A DNA stretch of 64,000 nt from Cupriavidus oxalaticus (GCF_016894385.1 NZ_CP069811.1:1464501-1528500), one strand, 5' to 3'; positions 9,514 through 21,115 are shown, numbered from the stretch's first letter. Numbers and translations are program-made. Notes: a model not told the origin generated them from the sequence alone.

Positions 9514-9801
9514 CTATCTACAAGCCCTTATCGCTGCCTCGAGCCTCTCCTCATACCGAATCCGTTGCTCGATTTCTGCCAATGCAGCCTTGCCTTTGGT
9601 GTAAATGTCGGCCTCCGGATCGATCGAGTCCAACGCCCATGCCGGACGATCAATCTGCTGCACCTGACATCGGATCTGCGGCGTGTGGACTGCCGTCTTG
9701 GGCTCTGCTGCACATCCCGCGAGCAGAATCGTGATGCACTGCGCACAATAGACCGCACCTTTCCAAAGCGTTGGGGAGCCGGCCTGCATCGGAAGTCTCA
9801 T
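9514..9801 (-). CDS. Rz1-like outer-membrane spanin lipoprotein
   Basis: This 95-residue protein has a lipobox, ITILLAGC, with the Cys near residue 30. A mature part follows containing DRPAWALDSIDPEADIYTKG and an acidic/basic helix ending AAIRACR. That tail is the pattern I know from Rz1-type o-spanins and their partners in Burkholderiales prophages. The start ATG overlaps the stop of the upstream i-spanin-like gene as ATGA (9798-9801), the tight coupling expected for a two-component spanin. O-spanins bridge to the inner-membrane subunit and fuse the membranes during phage lysis. No holin or endolysin is seen nearby. Confidence 0.65.
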   Translation of the reverse strand: MRLPMQAGSPTLWKGAVYCAQCITILLAGCAAEPKTAVHTPQIRCQVQQIDRPAWALDSIDPEADIYTKGKAALAEIEQRIRYEERLEAAIRACR

Positions 9802-10223
9802 TGTTCTCTCCGACGCTTGATCGTGTCGGTTAGCAAGTCGTCGAGTTTCTCGCATGCGTTGGCCGAATCCGCGACCAACGGTCGGCGCGGCTGATCGTTC
9901 GCCCACTTTTGCGCCAACTCGGCTTGCTTCCTGGCAAGAGCCATATCGTCTTGCGCAGTGGCAAGCGCCGCTTCCGCCTGGCTCACCCGTTCGGTCAGGG
10001 TCGCCGTCAGGTCCTGCCCCGCCTTCTTTGCGAGCGCGACGCTCTCCTGGCATGACCGGAATCGTGCCTCGCTGACGTCCAGCTTCTCACCAAACGCTCT
10101 GAGCGTATCCGTCGTATTGGTGAGTAGGGGGCTATACCACATATTGGTGGCCCCAATCCCCAAGGCCAGTCCGAGAATACCAGCTACGATGCAACGCCAT
10201 CGATTTGCGGTGCGCGGGTCCAT
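9798..10223 (-). CDS. Rz-like inner-membrane spanin subunit
   Basis: This 141-residue protein has one N-terminal transmembrane segment (about residues 10-28, CIVAGILGLALGIGATNMW). A long alpha-helical, coiled-coil-rich periplasmic part follows (AEAALATAQDDMALARKQAELAQK). Membrane anchor plus coiled coil plus overlapping downstream lipoprotein is the i-spanin layout. The pair may be a prophage remnant, or it may have been kept for an envelope role in the island. Without the lipoprotein partner I would call it only a coiled-coil membrane protein. Confidence 0.6.
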   Translation of the reverse strand: MDPRTANRWRCIVAGILGLALGIGATNMWYSPLLTNTTDTLRAFGEKLDVSEARFRSCQESVALAKKAGQDLTATLTERVSQAEAALATAQDDMALARKQAELAQKWANDQPRRPLVADSANACEKLDDLLTDTIKRRREQ

Positions 10224-10314
10224 GGATGTGCTTGGTCCTATCTAAGTTTCGACGTTTCCTGCTGTAATCGCCAGCCGGTCTTGCTCGCTTCGCTTCCCTT
10301 GAAAGCGCAGGTGT

Positions 10315-12114
10315 TCACCTCGTTAATCTGCCATGCTGATCCAAGAGCAAGGCCGTGTTGACCAGCGCAATATGGGACAGCGCCTGCGGGAAATTTCCGG
10401 CCATGCGACACATGACCGGATCATATTCTTCGGCGAGCAGACCGACATCGTTGCGCAGCAAAAGGAGGCGCTCGAACAAGTTTCGGGCGTCGTTCCAGCG
10501 GCCCGCCAGCGCATAGGCATCGGCTAGCCAGAAGCTGCAGGCCAGAAAGGTTGCTTCCTGGCCCGGCAGTCCATCCGGTGCTCGTGACGCAACGTAGCGG
10601 TGTACGAGGCCATTTTCCTGCAGTTCTTCTTCAACCGCACGGATGGTGCCAAGCATGCGCGGATCCTTGCCGTCGATGAACCCGACCATCGGCAGCAACA
10701 ACAGGCTGGCGTCACAGGTATTGCCCCCGTACCGCTGGACGAAGCTGTGGCGAGCCGGGTTGACGCCGTTGGCCATCACGTCCGCGTGAATGGCTGCGCG
10801 AACCCTCCGCCAGCGCGAGATGGGCGCCGGCATGTCATGACGTTCGACTGTCTTGATCGCCCGGTCCAGCGCGACCCATGCCATGACCTTGGAGAACGTG
10901 AACTGATGGCGTCCGTTGCGGACTTCCCAGATGCCTGCATCCGGCTGGGTCCAGATCGATGCGACATGCTCGACCAGCGCCCGCTGTAGGGCCCAAGAGG
11001 CTTGTTCCAGGGGCAATCCGCCACGGCGAGCCTGAAAGAGGGTGTCAAGCACCTCTCCGTAGACATCGAGCTGAAGTTGTGTCGAAGCTAGGTTGCCTAC
11101 GCGAACAGGCCGTGCCCCGCGATAACCAGGCAGCCAGTCGAGTTCCCACTCCCACAGATGGCGCTCGCCGCCAACACCGTACATGATCTGGGCCTGCTCG
11201 GGACTGCCCGCCACCGCGCGTACCAGCCAGCTGCGCCAGGCCTGCGCCTCGGCATAGTATCCGGCCGCCATCAGGGCCCGAAGTGTACGCGTGGCGTCGC
11301 GCAGCCAGCAGTAGCGGTAATCCCAGTTCCGCACTCCGTCAGGCGCCTCCGGTAATGACGTGGTCGGGGCCGCCACGATGCCGCCCGTCGGCTCGTAGGT
11401 CAGCGCCTTCAGTGTCAGCAAAGACCGCTTGACCGGTCCGTGCCAATCGCCACCGACAACACATTGGTCTGACCAGTTCGTCCACCAGCGCTGGGTGCGT
11501 GCCAGTTCGTCGAACGCGTCGAGCGGTGCCGGCGTGGCGAGGTGAGAGGCCGAATACGTCAGGACAAAGGGCACGGCCTGCCCTGCCTCAACGGTGAACT
11601 CTGCCACGGTGGATAGGTCCTCGCCGTGCAAGCGAACGGGCGTACGCAAGACCGCCATGGCGGGTCCCGCCACCGCGCGTATGCCGTGTTCACCTGTCAG
11701 CCGTGTCACCCAGGGCACCGTCGCGCCATAGTCAAAGCGCAGAGTCAAGTCCATTCTCATTCGTACCCTGCCGCGCCGGCCGTATACGATACGAATCACG
11801 TTCGCCGGCGCGCTTGCATTGGACATGCCTTGACGCACCGGCATGTAGTCGACGATCGCCACCACACCTTCGGGATGGTCGAATATGGTTTCCAGCACCA
11901 TGGTGCCCGGGTGGTAAGAACGTTTGGTTTTGCCTTCGCTTGCTGACGGCGCCAGCTGCCAACGCCCATGCTCCGGGGTACCGAGCAACGCGGCCAGGCA
12001 GGCGGGCGAATCGAAGCGCGGCAAGCATAACCAATCGATGCTCCCTGCTGCGCTGACCAGTGCGGCCGTTTCACAATCGCCGATCAGCGCGTAGTCTTCG
12101 ATGGAAGCAGGCAT
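10315..12114 (-). CDS. Glycoside hydrolase family 15 (glucoamylase/trehalase-like)
   Basis: This 599-residue protein matches the bacterial GH15 layout. An N-terminal beta-sandwich opens with IEDYALIGDCETAALVSAAGSIDWLCLPRFDSPA, and an alpha/alpha barrel holds NWDYRYCWLRDA and WEWELDWLPGY. Near the C-terminus, LLAEEYDP (Glu562/563) carries the likely general base. GH15 enzymes release glucose from alpha-glucans or cleave trehalose; which one cannot be read here. There is no signal peptide, so it is cytoplasmic and could mobilise glycogen or trehalose. The gene is full length and leftward, upstream of the spanin pair. Confidence 0.88.
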   Translation of the reverse strand: MPASIEDYALIGDCETAALVSAAGSIDWLCLPRFDSPACLAALLGTPEHGRWQLAPSASEGKTKRSYHPGTMVLETIFDHPEGVVAIVDYMPVRQGMSNASAPANVIRIVYGRRGRVRMRMDLTLRFDYGATVPWVTRLTGEHGIRAVAGPAMAVLRTPVRLHGEDLSTVAEFTVEAGQAVPFVLTYSASHLATPAPLDAFDELARTQRWWTNWSDQCVVGGDWHGPVKRSLLTLKALTYEPTGGIVAAPTTSLPEAPDGVRNWDYRYCWLRDATRTLRALMAAGYYAEAQAWRSWLVRAVAGSPEQAQIMYGVGGERHLWEWELDWLPGYRGARPVRVGNLASTQLQLDVYGEVLDTLFQARRGGLPLEQASWALQRALVEHVASIWTQPDAGIWEVRNGRHQFTFSKVMAWVALDRAIKTVERHDMPAPISRWRRVRAAIHADVMANGVNPARHSFVQRYGGNTCDASLLLLPMVGFIDGKDPRMLGTIRAVEEELQENGLVHRYVASRAPDGLPGQEATFLACSFWLADAYALAGRWNDARNLFERLLLLRNDVGLLAEEYDPVMCRMAGNFPQALSHIALVNTALLLDQHGRLTR

Positions 12115-12460
12115 GGCATATCCAGATCAGGAGGACCAACGGGCCATTGTGTTGAGTGGAGTCAAGGGACCGCCGCGTGGGCTTTGCTTCCGCAGGGATG
12201 CATAGCGCCTCAACGGTTCGACGCGAGGTAGCCGCGAAGGTGCCAGCTGTGGTTCATCGTATGCAGCGCGACGGTGCTAACGCGTTGTCGCCCTCTGGGC
12301 TTTTGCAGCACATTTTCCTAGACTGAAGAAACGGACGCCTCCCGACAAAGCCTGGTAGCCCGGCGGGGCCGAAAATTAGCCGGTAAGTGATCCAGCGATA
12401 GTGGACGCATCAACCTTGTCCTTTGTATCTGTTGGAGGCGTCAGCCAGTGGAGCGCAACC
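12115..12460. other. Intergenic, 346 bases, divergent promoter region
   Basis: It lies between the divergent GH15 and slipin genes, so it should hold two promoters. A CTAGACT element at 12318-12324 is a candidate -10 for the slipin. No further gene is supported. Confidence 0.4.
12318..12324 (+). promoter_or_regulatory. Candidate -10 element (CTAGACT) for slipin
   Basis: CTAGACT sits after a T-rich stretch about 137 bases before the slipin start. The same heptamer occurs at 22880-22886 before another small stress-type gene. It differs at one base from the RpoS-preferred CTATACT, and no good -35 is visible, which would fit a stationary-phase promoter. It has not been tested. Confidence 0.3.
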
Positions 12461-13189
12461 ATGGAATTCGTCGTCAGCGCCACCAGCATTGCCGTCTTGG
12501 GAGCCCTGCTTGTCATTTCATCCTTCCGTGTACTGCGAGAGTACGAACGGGGCGTGGTCTTCATGCTCGGGCGCTTCTGGAAGGTCAAAGGCCCGGGGTT
12601 GGTACTGGTCCTGCCGATGGTTCAGCAGATGGTGAGAGTTGACTTGCGCACCGTGGTACTGGACGTGCCGCCGCAAGACGTCATTTCGCGCGACAACGTT
12701 TCAGTGAAAGTCAGTGCGGTTGTGTACTTCCGGGTCGTTGATGCTCAGTTCGCCATCATCCAGGTCGCCAACTTCCTCAATGCCACGAGCCAGCTCTCGC
12801 AGACCACATTGCGCTCCGTGCTGGGCAAGCACGAACTGGACGAGATCCTGGCCGAGCGCGAACGGCTCAATGCGGAAATCCAACAGGTGCTCGATGGCCA
12901 GACTGAAGGCTGGGGGATCAAGGTGTCGAACGTCGAGATCAAGCATGTCGATCTCAACGAGAATATGATTCGTGCCATCGCCCGCCAGGCCGAGGCAGAA
13001 CGCGAACGCCGAGCCAAGGTGATCCACGCCGAAGGTGAACTGCAGGCTTCGACGAAGTTGCTCGAGGCTGCGCAGATGCTTGCCAAGGCCCCGGAGGCGA
13101 TGCAGCTGCGCTATCTGCAGACGCTCACACAGATCACTGGCGAAAACAGCTCAACCATCGTCTTTCCGCTGCCGGTCGATATGCGATGA
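12461..13189 (+). CDS. Slipin (SPFH/stomatin family) membrane protein
   Basis: I chose the ATG at 12461, with GGAG 9 bases upstream, giving 242 residues: one N-terminal membrane hairpin (about 6-24), then an SPFH domain ([55 protein letters not shown]). A charged helix ([20 protein letters not shown]) and the C-terminal [18 protein letters not shown] follow, all diagnostic of slipins. Slipins form membrane microdomain scaffolds. Many sit beside an NfeD protease gene, but none is present here, so it travels alone in the stress island. Confidence 0.88.
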   Translation: MEFVVSATSIAVLGALLVISSFRVLREYERGVVFMLGRFWKVKGPGLVLVLPMVQQMVRVDLRTVVLDVPPQDVISRDNVSVKVSAVVYFRVVDAQFAIIQVANFLNATSQLSQTTLRSVLGKHELDEILAERERLNAEIQQVLDGQTEGWGIKVSNVEIKHVDLNENMIRAIARQAEAERERRAKVIHAEGELQASTKLLEAAQMLAKAPEAMQLRYLQTLTQITGENSSTIVFPLPVDMR

Positions 13190-13260
13190 CACTCAGTTGC
13201 TATTCGGCGCTTGGACAAAGCACCTGAGGGACGGCGCCTTTGCTGAACTGATTCCAAAAT

Positions 13261-13518
13261 ATGAATCAATACCTTTTGACATGCCTAGCGGCGACTACCC
13301 TCGCGCTGTTGCTGGCGGGTTGTCCGACACGACGCCAGGAAAATGCCTGTGTGGCGAAGGGGCAAGTCTGCTGTGTGGTGGATACCGGTCCCGCACAAGA
13401 CATACAGATGTGTGTAACAGATGGCAATGCTTGCTTGGCGAAACGGCCCGCCGGGACAACAACACCTTATCCGCGGCCGCATACCGAAACCGCTGTCGAT
13501 CTGTGTGCCGGCGGCTAG
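13261..13518 (+). CDS. Small Cys-rich lipoprotein
   Basis: This 85-residue protein has a signal peptide ending in the lipobox LLLAGC (Cys near 21). Further cysteines lie in ACVA, VCCVV, MCVT, ACLA and LCAGG. The even spread of Cys suggests disulfides or metal binding in the periplasm. The family is not recognised. The ribosome site is weak (CTGATTCC). It lies between the slipin and nhaA in the same direction. Confidence 0.6.
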   Translation: MNQYLLTCLAATTLALLLAGCPTRRQENACVAKGQVCCVVDTGPAQDIQMCVTDGNACLAKRPAGTTTPYPRPHTETAVDLCAGG

Positions 13519-13711
13519 GTCATCCTGCGCCGGTGGGACCGTGAGTTTGTGTCGACTCCCCGCTAACTGTACTGGCCCGACGCATAAGGTACGCGTCTCG
13601 TGCGAGATTGATCAGTCTTTCCTGTAAAATCAGAATCGCTACAGGGTGTCAGCGCTGCACTTGCAGTGAGACAGGTTGACGCGTTGGTCGGGCCGCCAAC
13701 GCGAATCTTCT

Positions 13712-15112
13712 ATGACCGTGGACCGCCCTCCATCCCAACAGGAGTTGCCGCGCGCGCAGGCCTTGGCTGAAAAGGCCTTCTCGGCGCTCGAGCACTTCAT
13801 TCATATCGAAGCCGTAAGCGGCATAGTGTTGCTGGCCGCCGCCGGGATCGCGCTGCTTTGGGCGAATTCGCCAGCAGCCGAGAGTTATCACGCGCTCTGG
13901 CACGCCCCGCTGTCGGTGGGGGTTGGCCCCTATTTGGTATCGCAGTCGCTCCATTTCTGGGTCAACGACGCCCTCATGACCATCTTCTTTCTCGTTGTCG
14001 GGATGGAAATCCGGCGCGAGATCCATGAGGGTGCGCTGGCGAACTTGCAGTTGGCGACACTACCAATGGCGGCTGCGCTTGGCGGCGTGATCGCCCCGGC
14101 ATTGCTGTATCTTACGCTGAACACAGCGATGCCAGAGCGAGGGGGTTGGGCGATACCGACGGCGACCGACATTGCATTTGCCGTCGGCGTGCTGGCACTG
14201 CTTGGCAAAGCGATACCCGGCAATGTTCGTGTGTTCCTGCTTGCGTTAGCGATTATCGACGACATCGTCGCCGTGCTGATCATAGCGGTAGCCTTTTCCG
14301 CCGGGCTGGACTATTCGGGACTATTGATTGCCGGCGCAGGTATTCTGATGGTTCTCGGGCTGCAATGGATCGGTGTGGGGAGCGCCTACGCTTACGTCAT
14401 CCCCGGGGGCATTCTATGGTGGGGCATGCTGAGAACAGGTGCCCACCCGACCCTCGCCGGCGTTGTGCTCGGTATGATGACGCCGGTGCTTCCTGGCCGT
14501 ACGCGAGAGAGGCCCCTGGACACTGCTACCCAAGCGCTTCATGATCTTCGTGCGCGCGCGCGCGGTCCGGCACCACAGGCCGAGGATCTCGCAGCACCAC
14601 TCAAGCAACTTCGTCAAGCACAGCGCGAGGTGCTGCCGCCGGTGACGCGCGTGCAAATGGCACTCCATCCTTGGGTTGCGTATCTCATTATGCCGCTCTT
14701 TGCGTTGGCAAACGCGGGCGTCAGCCTCGATGGCGTTGATCTCGGGATGGGCAGCGCGCCAAGTGTGCTGCTCGGTGTAGCGGTCGCACTGATTGTCGGC
14801 AAGCCACTGGGCGTTGTGTCGGTCAGCTGGTGTGCAGTGCGTCTGGGCTGGTGCAAACTGCCGCCAGGCGTGACATGGGGCGGCGTCTGCTTGATTGGCC
14901 TGTTGGCGGGGATCGGCTTCACAATGTCCATTTTCATTGCGACGCTTGCCTTTTCGGATGCTAACCTCCTTGGCGCTGCTAAGCTTGGTGTGCTGTTGGC
15001 ATCCGCCCTGGCCGCTGTCAGTGGGCTTATTTGGGGCTTCATCTATGCAAGGCGCCTGAAGCCTGAGACGGAAGAAGGTGCAGGCGAATCTGGTGCGACG
15101 ACCGCAGACTGA
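13712..15112 (+). CDS. nhaA: Na+/H+ antiporter NhaA
   Basis: NhaA exchanges internal Na+ or Li+ for external H+ and supports pH and salt tolerance. The ATG at 13712 gives 466 residues, longer than the usual 390 or so because of a hydrophilic loop around [25 protein letters not shown] and a charged tail. Family hallmarks are present: [17 protein letters not shown] and the paired transport aspartates in [12 protein letters not shown]. About twelve hydrophobic segments are visible. The frame is open upstream to 13676 (TTG), but the first residues there are unlike the family. Confidence 0.92.
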   Translation: MTVDRPPSQQELPRAQALAEKAFSALEHFIHIEAVSGIVLLAAAGIALLWANSPAAESYHALWHAPLSVGVGPYLVSQSLHFWVNDALMTIFFLVVGMEIRREIHEGALANLQLATLPMAAALGGVIAPALLYLTLNTAMPERGGWAIPTATDIAFAVGVLALLGKAIPGNVRVFLLALAIIDDIVAVLIIAVAFSAGLDYSGLLIAGAGILMVLGLQWIGVGSAYAYVIPGGILWWGMLRTGAHPTLAGVVLGMMTPVLPGRTRERPLDTATQALHDLRARARGPAPQAEDLAAPLKQLRQAQREVLPPVTRVQMALHPWVAYLIMPLFALANAGVSLDGVDLGMGSAPSVLLGVAVALIVGKPLGVVSVSWCAVRLGWCKLPPGVTWGGVCLIGLLAGIGFTMSIFIATLAFSDANLLGAAKLGVLLASALAAVSGLIWGFIYARRLKPETEEGAGESGATTAD

Positions 15113-15269
15113 TTCTCGCGCAACGCTGGCGAGCTGCAATTGGAGCGGCCTTGCTCAGTAAAGGGCGCATGCAGGCGCGCGAAGCGACGCCGGGATCCAG
15201 TATTGCATGCCGCGGTTGAAGGGCGCATTCGATTGCGAATTCAGGTTCAGCGGAATGGGGGGCGACGTT

Positions 15270-15431
15270 ATGGATGGCAGCTTGAAGATCGGCTTGACGG
15301 TTTTGGCACTGGTCACGGGTGGCATCTACACGGCAGAGCGAGTGATGGGTATGGATATGAGCGCAACGGATGTGGTGAGGTTGTTGGTGCAGCATGGCAC
15401 CGAGTTTCTGCATCGTCTTTTCTATTTTTGA
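15270..15431 (+). CDS. Small membrane protein (53 aa)
   Basis: The ATG at 15270 follows GGGGGCGACG and gives a short protein with one hydrophobic segment, LKIGLTVLALVTGGIYTAERV, and an amphipathic C-terminus. Starts at 15255 or 15207 are also possible. The family is not recognised. It follows nhaA by about 157 bases and precedes the DUF2062 gene, so it may be co-transcribed with either. Confidence 0.4.
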   Translation: MDGSLKIGLTVLALVTGGIYTAERVMGMDMSATDVVRLLVQHGTEFLHRLFYF

Positions 15432-15501
15432 ACTGATAGATTTCACGACAGCCTTTCTGGCGCAGAACGAGCGACGACACCCATCGAGGCAGAGACACCC
15501 C

Positions 15502-16035
15502 ATGCGAAGACTGCGCCGATGGCTGCCCAGCGCCGAGGTCATACGGAGTAACCGATGGCTGCGTTGGCTCGGTCCAGCGCTGCACCACCCCAGATTGTGG
15601 CAGATGAGCCGGCGAGGACTGGCGCTCGGCATGGCGCTCGGATTCTTTTTCGGCCTGCTGATCCCGCTGGCACAGATACCACTGAGCGCAGCCGCTGCGG
15701 TGGCGCTGCGCGCCAACGTGCCCGCCGCAGTAGCCAGCACCCTAGTGACCAATCCGCTGACCTTCGGTCCGATTTACTATGCCGCCTGGCGTGTGGGCAG
15801 CGCGATTCTCGGGGAAGCGGTCGATCCTCCGCCAGCACAAGGCGCAGAGGCACAGCACGAACCGGCCAACGAAAGCTGGTTTCGTATGGCGACTCGGCGA
15901 GTCCTAGGCGTCGGGAAGCCCCTGCTACTGGGCCTGGCAATCATGGCCATCGTGGTCGGGATCACGACCTACTTTCTGGTGTCTGCGGCATGGAAGATGT
16001 CCGTGCTATGGAAACGGCATCGCCGGCGCCGCTGA
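15502..16035 (+). CDS. DUF2062 membrane protein
   Basis: I use the ATG at 15502 (MRRLRRWLPS), giving 177 residues. The protein shows the DUF2062 pattern: basic N-terminus, LGMALGFFFGLLIPLAQIPLSAAAAVALRANVP, then STLVTNPLTFGPIYYAAWRVG and a final transmembrane helix before a poly-basic tail. DUF2062 proteins are inner-membrane proteins of unknown role, often next to glycosyltransferases or transporters. Here it is the last cargo gene before the recombinase. Confidence 0.8.
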   Translation: MRRLRRWLPSAEVIRSNRWLRWLGPALHHPRLWQMSRRGLALGMALGFFFGLLIPLAQIPLSAAAAVALRANVPAAVASTLVTNPLTFGPIYYAAWRVGSAILGEAVDPPPAQGAEAQHEPANESWFRMATRRVLGVGKPLLLGLAIMAIVVGITTYFLVSAAWKMSVLWKRHRRRR

Positions 16036-16056
16036 AGTACGCAGTCGGCTTCGAAT

Positions 16057-16086
16057 CTATTACGATAACTATCCTTATCGTAATAG
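16057..16086. repeat. Perfect 12+12 bp inverted repeat upstream of the integrase
   Basis: The arms CTATTACGATAA (16057-16068) and TTATCGTAATAG (16075-16086) are exact reverse complements around the 6-base spacer CTATCC. The repeat lies 27 bases before the recombinase start. Two 11-13 bp arms around a 6-8 bp spacer is the geometry of a tyrosine-recombinase core site, but an operator for the recombinase gene would look similar. There is no T tract, so it is not a normal terminator. Confidence 0.8.
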
Positions 16087-16113
16087 CTTCATCGGTGCAC
16101 TAAACTGGCAGAC

Positions 16114-17811
16114 ATGAAAATGCTGCCAGCCAACCCCCAGGCCCATCCCACGCCGCCTGACTTCCCCGATGCGGCGTCGCTGGCCGCGCTGCGCGCCTGG
16201 TACGAGGGCGTGTCGGCCCGCGACGCGGTGGTGCGTTACCTGGGCGAGCGCAAGGCCAGCGGCCAGTCCGCGCGCGGCGTCCTCGGCCACATCCGGCGAC
16301 TGCTGGCCGAATTCGCGCGCCGTCGGCAGCGCCAGGACCTGGCCGCCTTGTTCGCACACGGCGCGGCCGAGCGAGTCGGGCGGGCGAAGGCCATCCACCA
16401 GGCGGTCGACTTGCTGCGCCGCCTACCGCCGCCGGAACCGCAGGTCAGTGATGACATCGGTCAATGGCTGCCGGCCCGTGCCGTGGGCGCGCTGCGCGCG
16501 CACGGCATCGAGACGCTGGCGGACCTGACCGTGCGCATTCCGCGCCGGCGTCGGTGGTGGACGGTGGTGCCCGGCCTGGGCCCAGCGAGCGCGCGGCGCA
16601 TCGAAGCCTTCTTTGCCGAACACCGACAGCTCACCGAGCGCGCCCGCGCGCTGATCGCCGTAACGGACCGCGGAGAAATCGTGCCCTGGGAGCAACTGCG
16701 CCTGCCCCACGAAGTCGACGGCTCGTCCGGGGCCTTTCGCGCGCCGCGGCAAACCTGTACCCTCAATGCGGACAACGACTAAGACGCGGTCCAGACCTGG
16801 CTCGCGCTGCACGAGTCGCCAGCCACCCAGAGGGCCTATCGCAAGGAAGCCGAACGGCTCATCCTGTGGGCGATCGTCGAGCGCGAGCGGCCGCTGTCGT
16901 CGCTGACCACCGAGGACGCGATTGCCTATCGTGCTTTCCTGCGCCGGCCGACGCCGCACAAGCGCTGGGTGGGACCGCCGCGGCCACGCACCTCGCCCGA
17001 ATGGCGCCCGTTTGCGCAAGGCCTGTCGCCACGCTCGACCGCCTATGCCTTGTCGGTGCTCGGGGCCATGTACCGGTGGCTGATCCAACAACGCTATGTG
17101 CTGGCCAATCCGTTCGCGGGCATCAAGGTGCTTGGCAGCGGGCGGACTGCGCCGTTGGATACGTCGCACGCGTTCACCGAGGGCGAATGGATGTTGGTGC
17201 GTACGCTCGCCAACGGCCTGGAGTGGTCCTACGGCTGGGACGCCGCAGCGGCGCAGCGGCTGCGCTTCGTGCTGGATTTTGGCTACGCCACGGGTCTTCG
17301 CGCCAGCGAGCTCATTGGCGCGACGCTTGGCGGCATTGAGATCGATCCCCATGGCGACCACTGGTTCAATCTGGTCGGCAAGGGCGCCAAGACGGGCAAG
17401 GTGGCGCTGCCGCCGTTGGCGCGCGTGGCGCTCGACCGCTATCTGGTGGAGCGCGGCCTGCCGGTCACCCGGGCGCGCTGGGACCCGCATACCCCGTTGA
17501 TCGGCGGCCTCGGCAAGGAGCTTGCCAGCGGCATCACCGGCACGCGCCTATGGGGCGTGTTGCGGCGGTTCTTCGTGCAAGCGGCGGACCTGATCCAGGC
17601 CGACCACCCGGTTGCCGCCGAGAAGCTGCGACAGGCCAGCCCGCATTGGATGCGGCACACCCATGCGACCCATGCGCTGGCGCGCGGCGCGGAATTGACG
17701 ACGGTGCGGGATAACCTGCGGCATGCGTCGATCTCGACCACCTCGATCTACCTGCACGGCTACGAGGTGAAACGGGCGCGCCAACTCGGGGCGGCGTTCT
17801 CCCCTCCATAG
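16114..17811 (+). pseudogene. Tyrosine recombinase (DUF3701-type N-terminus), in-frame nonsense
   Basis: The frame reads 565 codons with a single interruption, TAA at 16780-16782 (codon 223). Coding sense continues in the same frame directly after it (DAVQTWLALHESPATQRAYRKEAERL). Homologues as I remember them have Tyr there, so one base change explains it. The N-terminal half carries the DUF3701-like domain with a helix-hairpin-helix (VVPGLGPASARRIEAFF). The C-terminal half is catalytic: Arg in GLRASEL, HWMRHTHATH, then LRHASISTTSIYLH with the Tyr nucleophile. An internal restart near 16969 would give only the catalytic part. It marks the island edge and is probably immobilised. Confidence 0.88.
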
Positions 17812-17939
17812 CGACTTGGGGTGCGCCGCTTGAGGGCACTGCCAGCGAATCCGCGCTTATATCGAAACTGAGTAATTCTTTCCTTTCTATATAACCGCAA
17901 GGCTTATGGTAGCGGATTGGCCGCATCTCGGCACGACCC

Positions 17940-18347
17940 CTACAGCATGACATCGCCGTTGCGGATCGTGCCGGGCCGGCTGGCGTTCGCGGGCAGCGAT
18001 TCCGGCAGTGCCGCGTGTTTCTCGTTGCTGTTGAGGTCGGCCATGTCGATCGAAAGCGGCAGCATCGCGGCGAATGCGCGGGCTGCGTCGGTGTCGGCCA
18101 GGGTGATGGCGAAGCGGCGGTCGCCGACGGTCATCCACATGCGGGACTCCTCCGGTTGGACAGTGGCCGCCGGGATAGCGGCGGCGGGCGAGCCTGACGC
18201 TCCGGGCTGGGCGGCCTCACATCCCCCGAGCACGAGCAGGCCGCAAAGCAGGCCAAGCCCACGCAAGGCCCGCAGGCCACGCGCGTGGCGGTTTTCCATC
18301 GCCGGGCGGCGTAGGCTGCGGCGAGAGGCGCTGAGGCGCGTGGTCAT
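17940..18347 (-). pseudogene. Cyclophilin-like lipoprotein, 3' end lost
   Basis: The 135 residues begin with a lipoprotein signal (LLVLGGC). They enter a cyclophilin-like fold domain (MWMTVGDRRFAITLADTDAARAFAAMLPLSIDMADLNSNEKHAALPESLPANASRPGTIRNGDVML). Homologues continue for about 50-60 more residues after GDxMLYG; here a TAG follows ML and the sequence beyond it does not match. The loss coincides with the recombinase end of the island. The same order (cyclophilin-like, MFS, aldo-keto reductase, LysR) is common in Pseudomonadota, which supports the reading that this is a cut native gene. Confidence 0.7.
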
Positions 18348-18372
18348 GTGTTCTCCTGGTGTGATACGCGGC

Positions 18373-20920
<2,548 letters not shown>

Positions 20921-21064
20921 TCAGGTGGAAGTGGATACGGAATGGGTGACCTGGTGTGTGGAGACGCTCAGGCGGGCATGCGCTCGCAGCGAAATCCCGC
21001 ACGATTGGCTTTCCCTACCCTGAATGCTGGCGCGCGCGGGTCACCTTGACTAGCTAATGAAATC

Positions 21065-21093
21065 TTAAAAGGCATATTAGTTGTACTAATCAA
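21065..21093 (-). promoter_or_regulatory. Promoter of the aldo-keto reductase with LysR box
   Basis: On the minus strand, TTGATT (21093-21088) and TTTTAA (21070-21065) are separated by 17 bases, a fair sigma-70 promoter. The perfect palindrome ATTAGT-TGT-ACTAAT (21076-21090) lies between and over the -35, matching the T-N11-A LysR-type box. It sits 26 bases before the divergent lysR start, so it probably serves both genes. Confidence 0.55.
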
Positions 21094-21115
21094 TGCCCCA
21101 TGGGAAACTTCCGCC

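Noticed and set aside
13649..14283. Leftward frames opposite the start of nhaA
   Set aside because: NhaA motifs cover this region on the plus strand; the leftward frames lack ribosome sites and motifs.
16423..17490. 355-residue antisense frame over the recombinase
   Set aside because: Recombinase catalytic motifs are clear on the plus strand on both sides of the stop codon.
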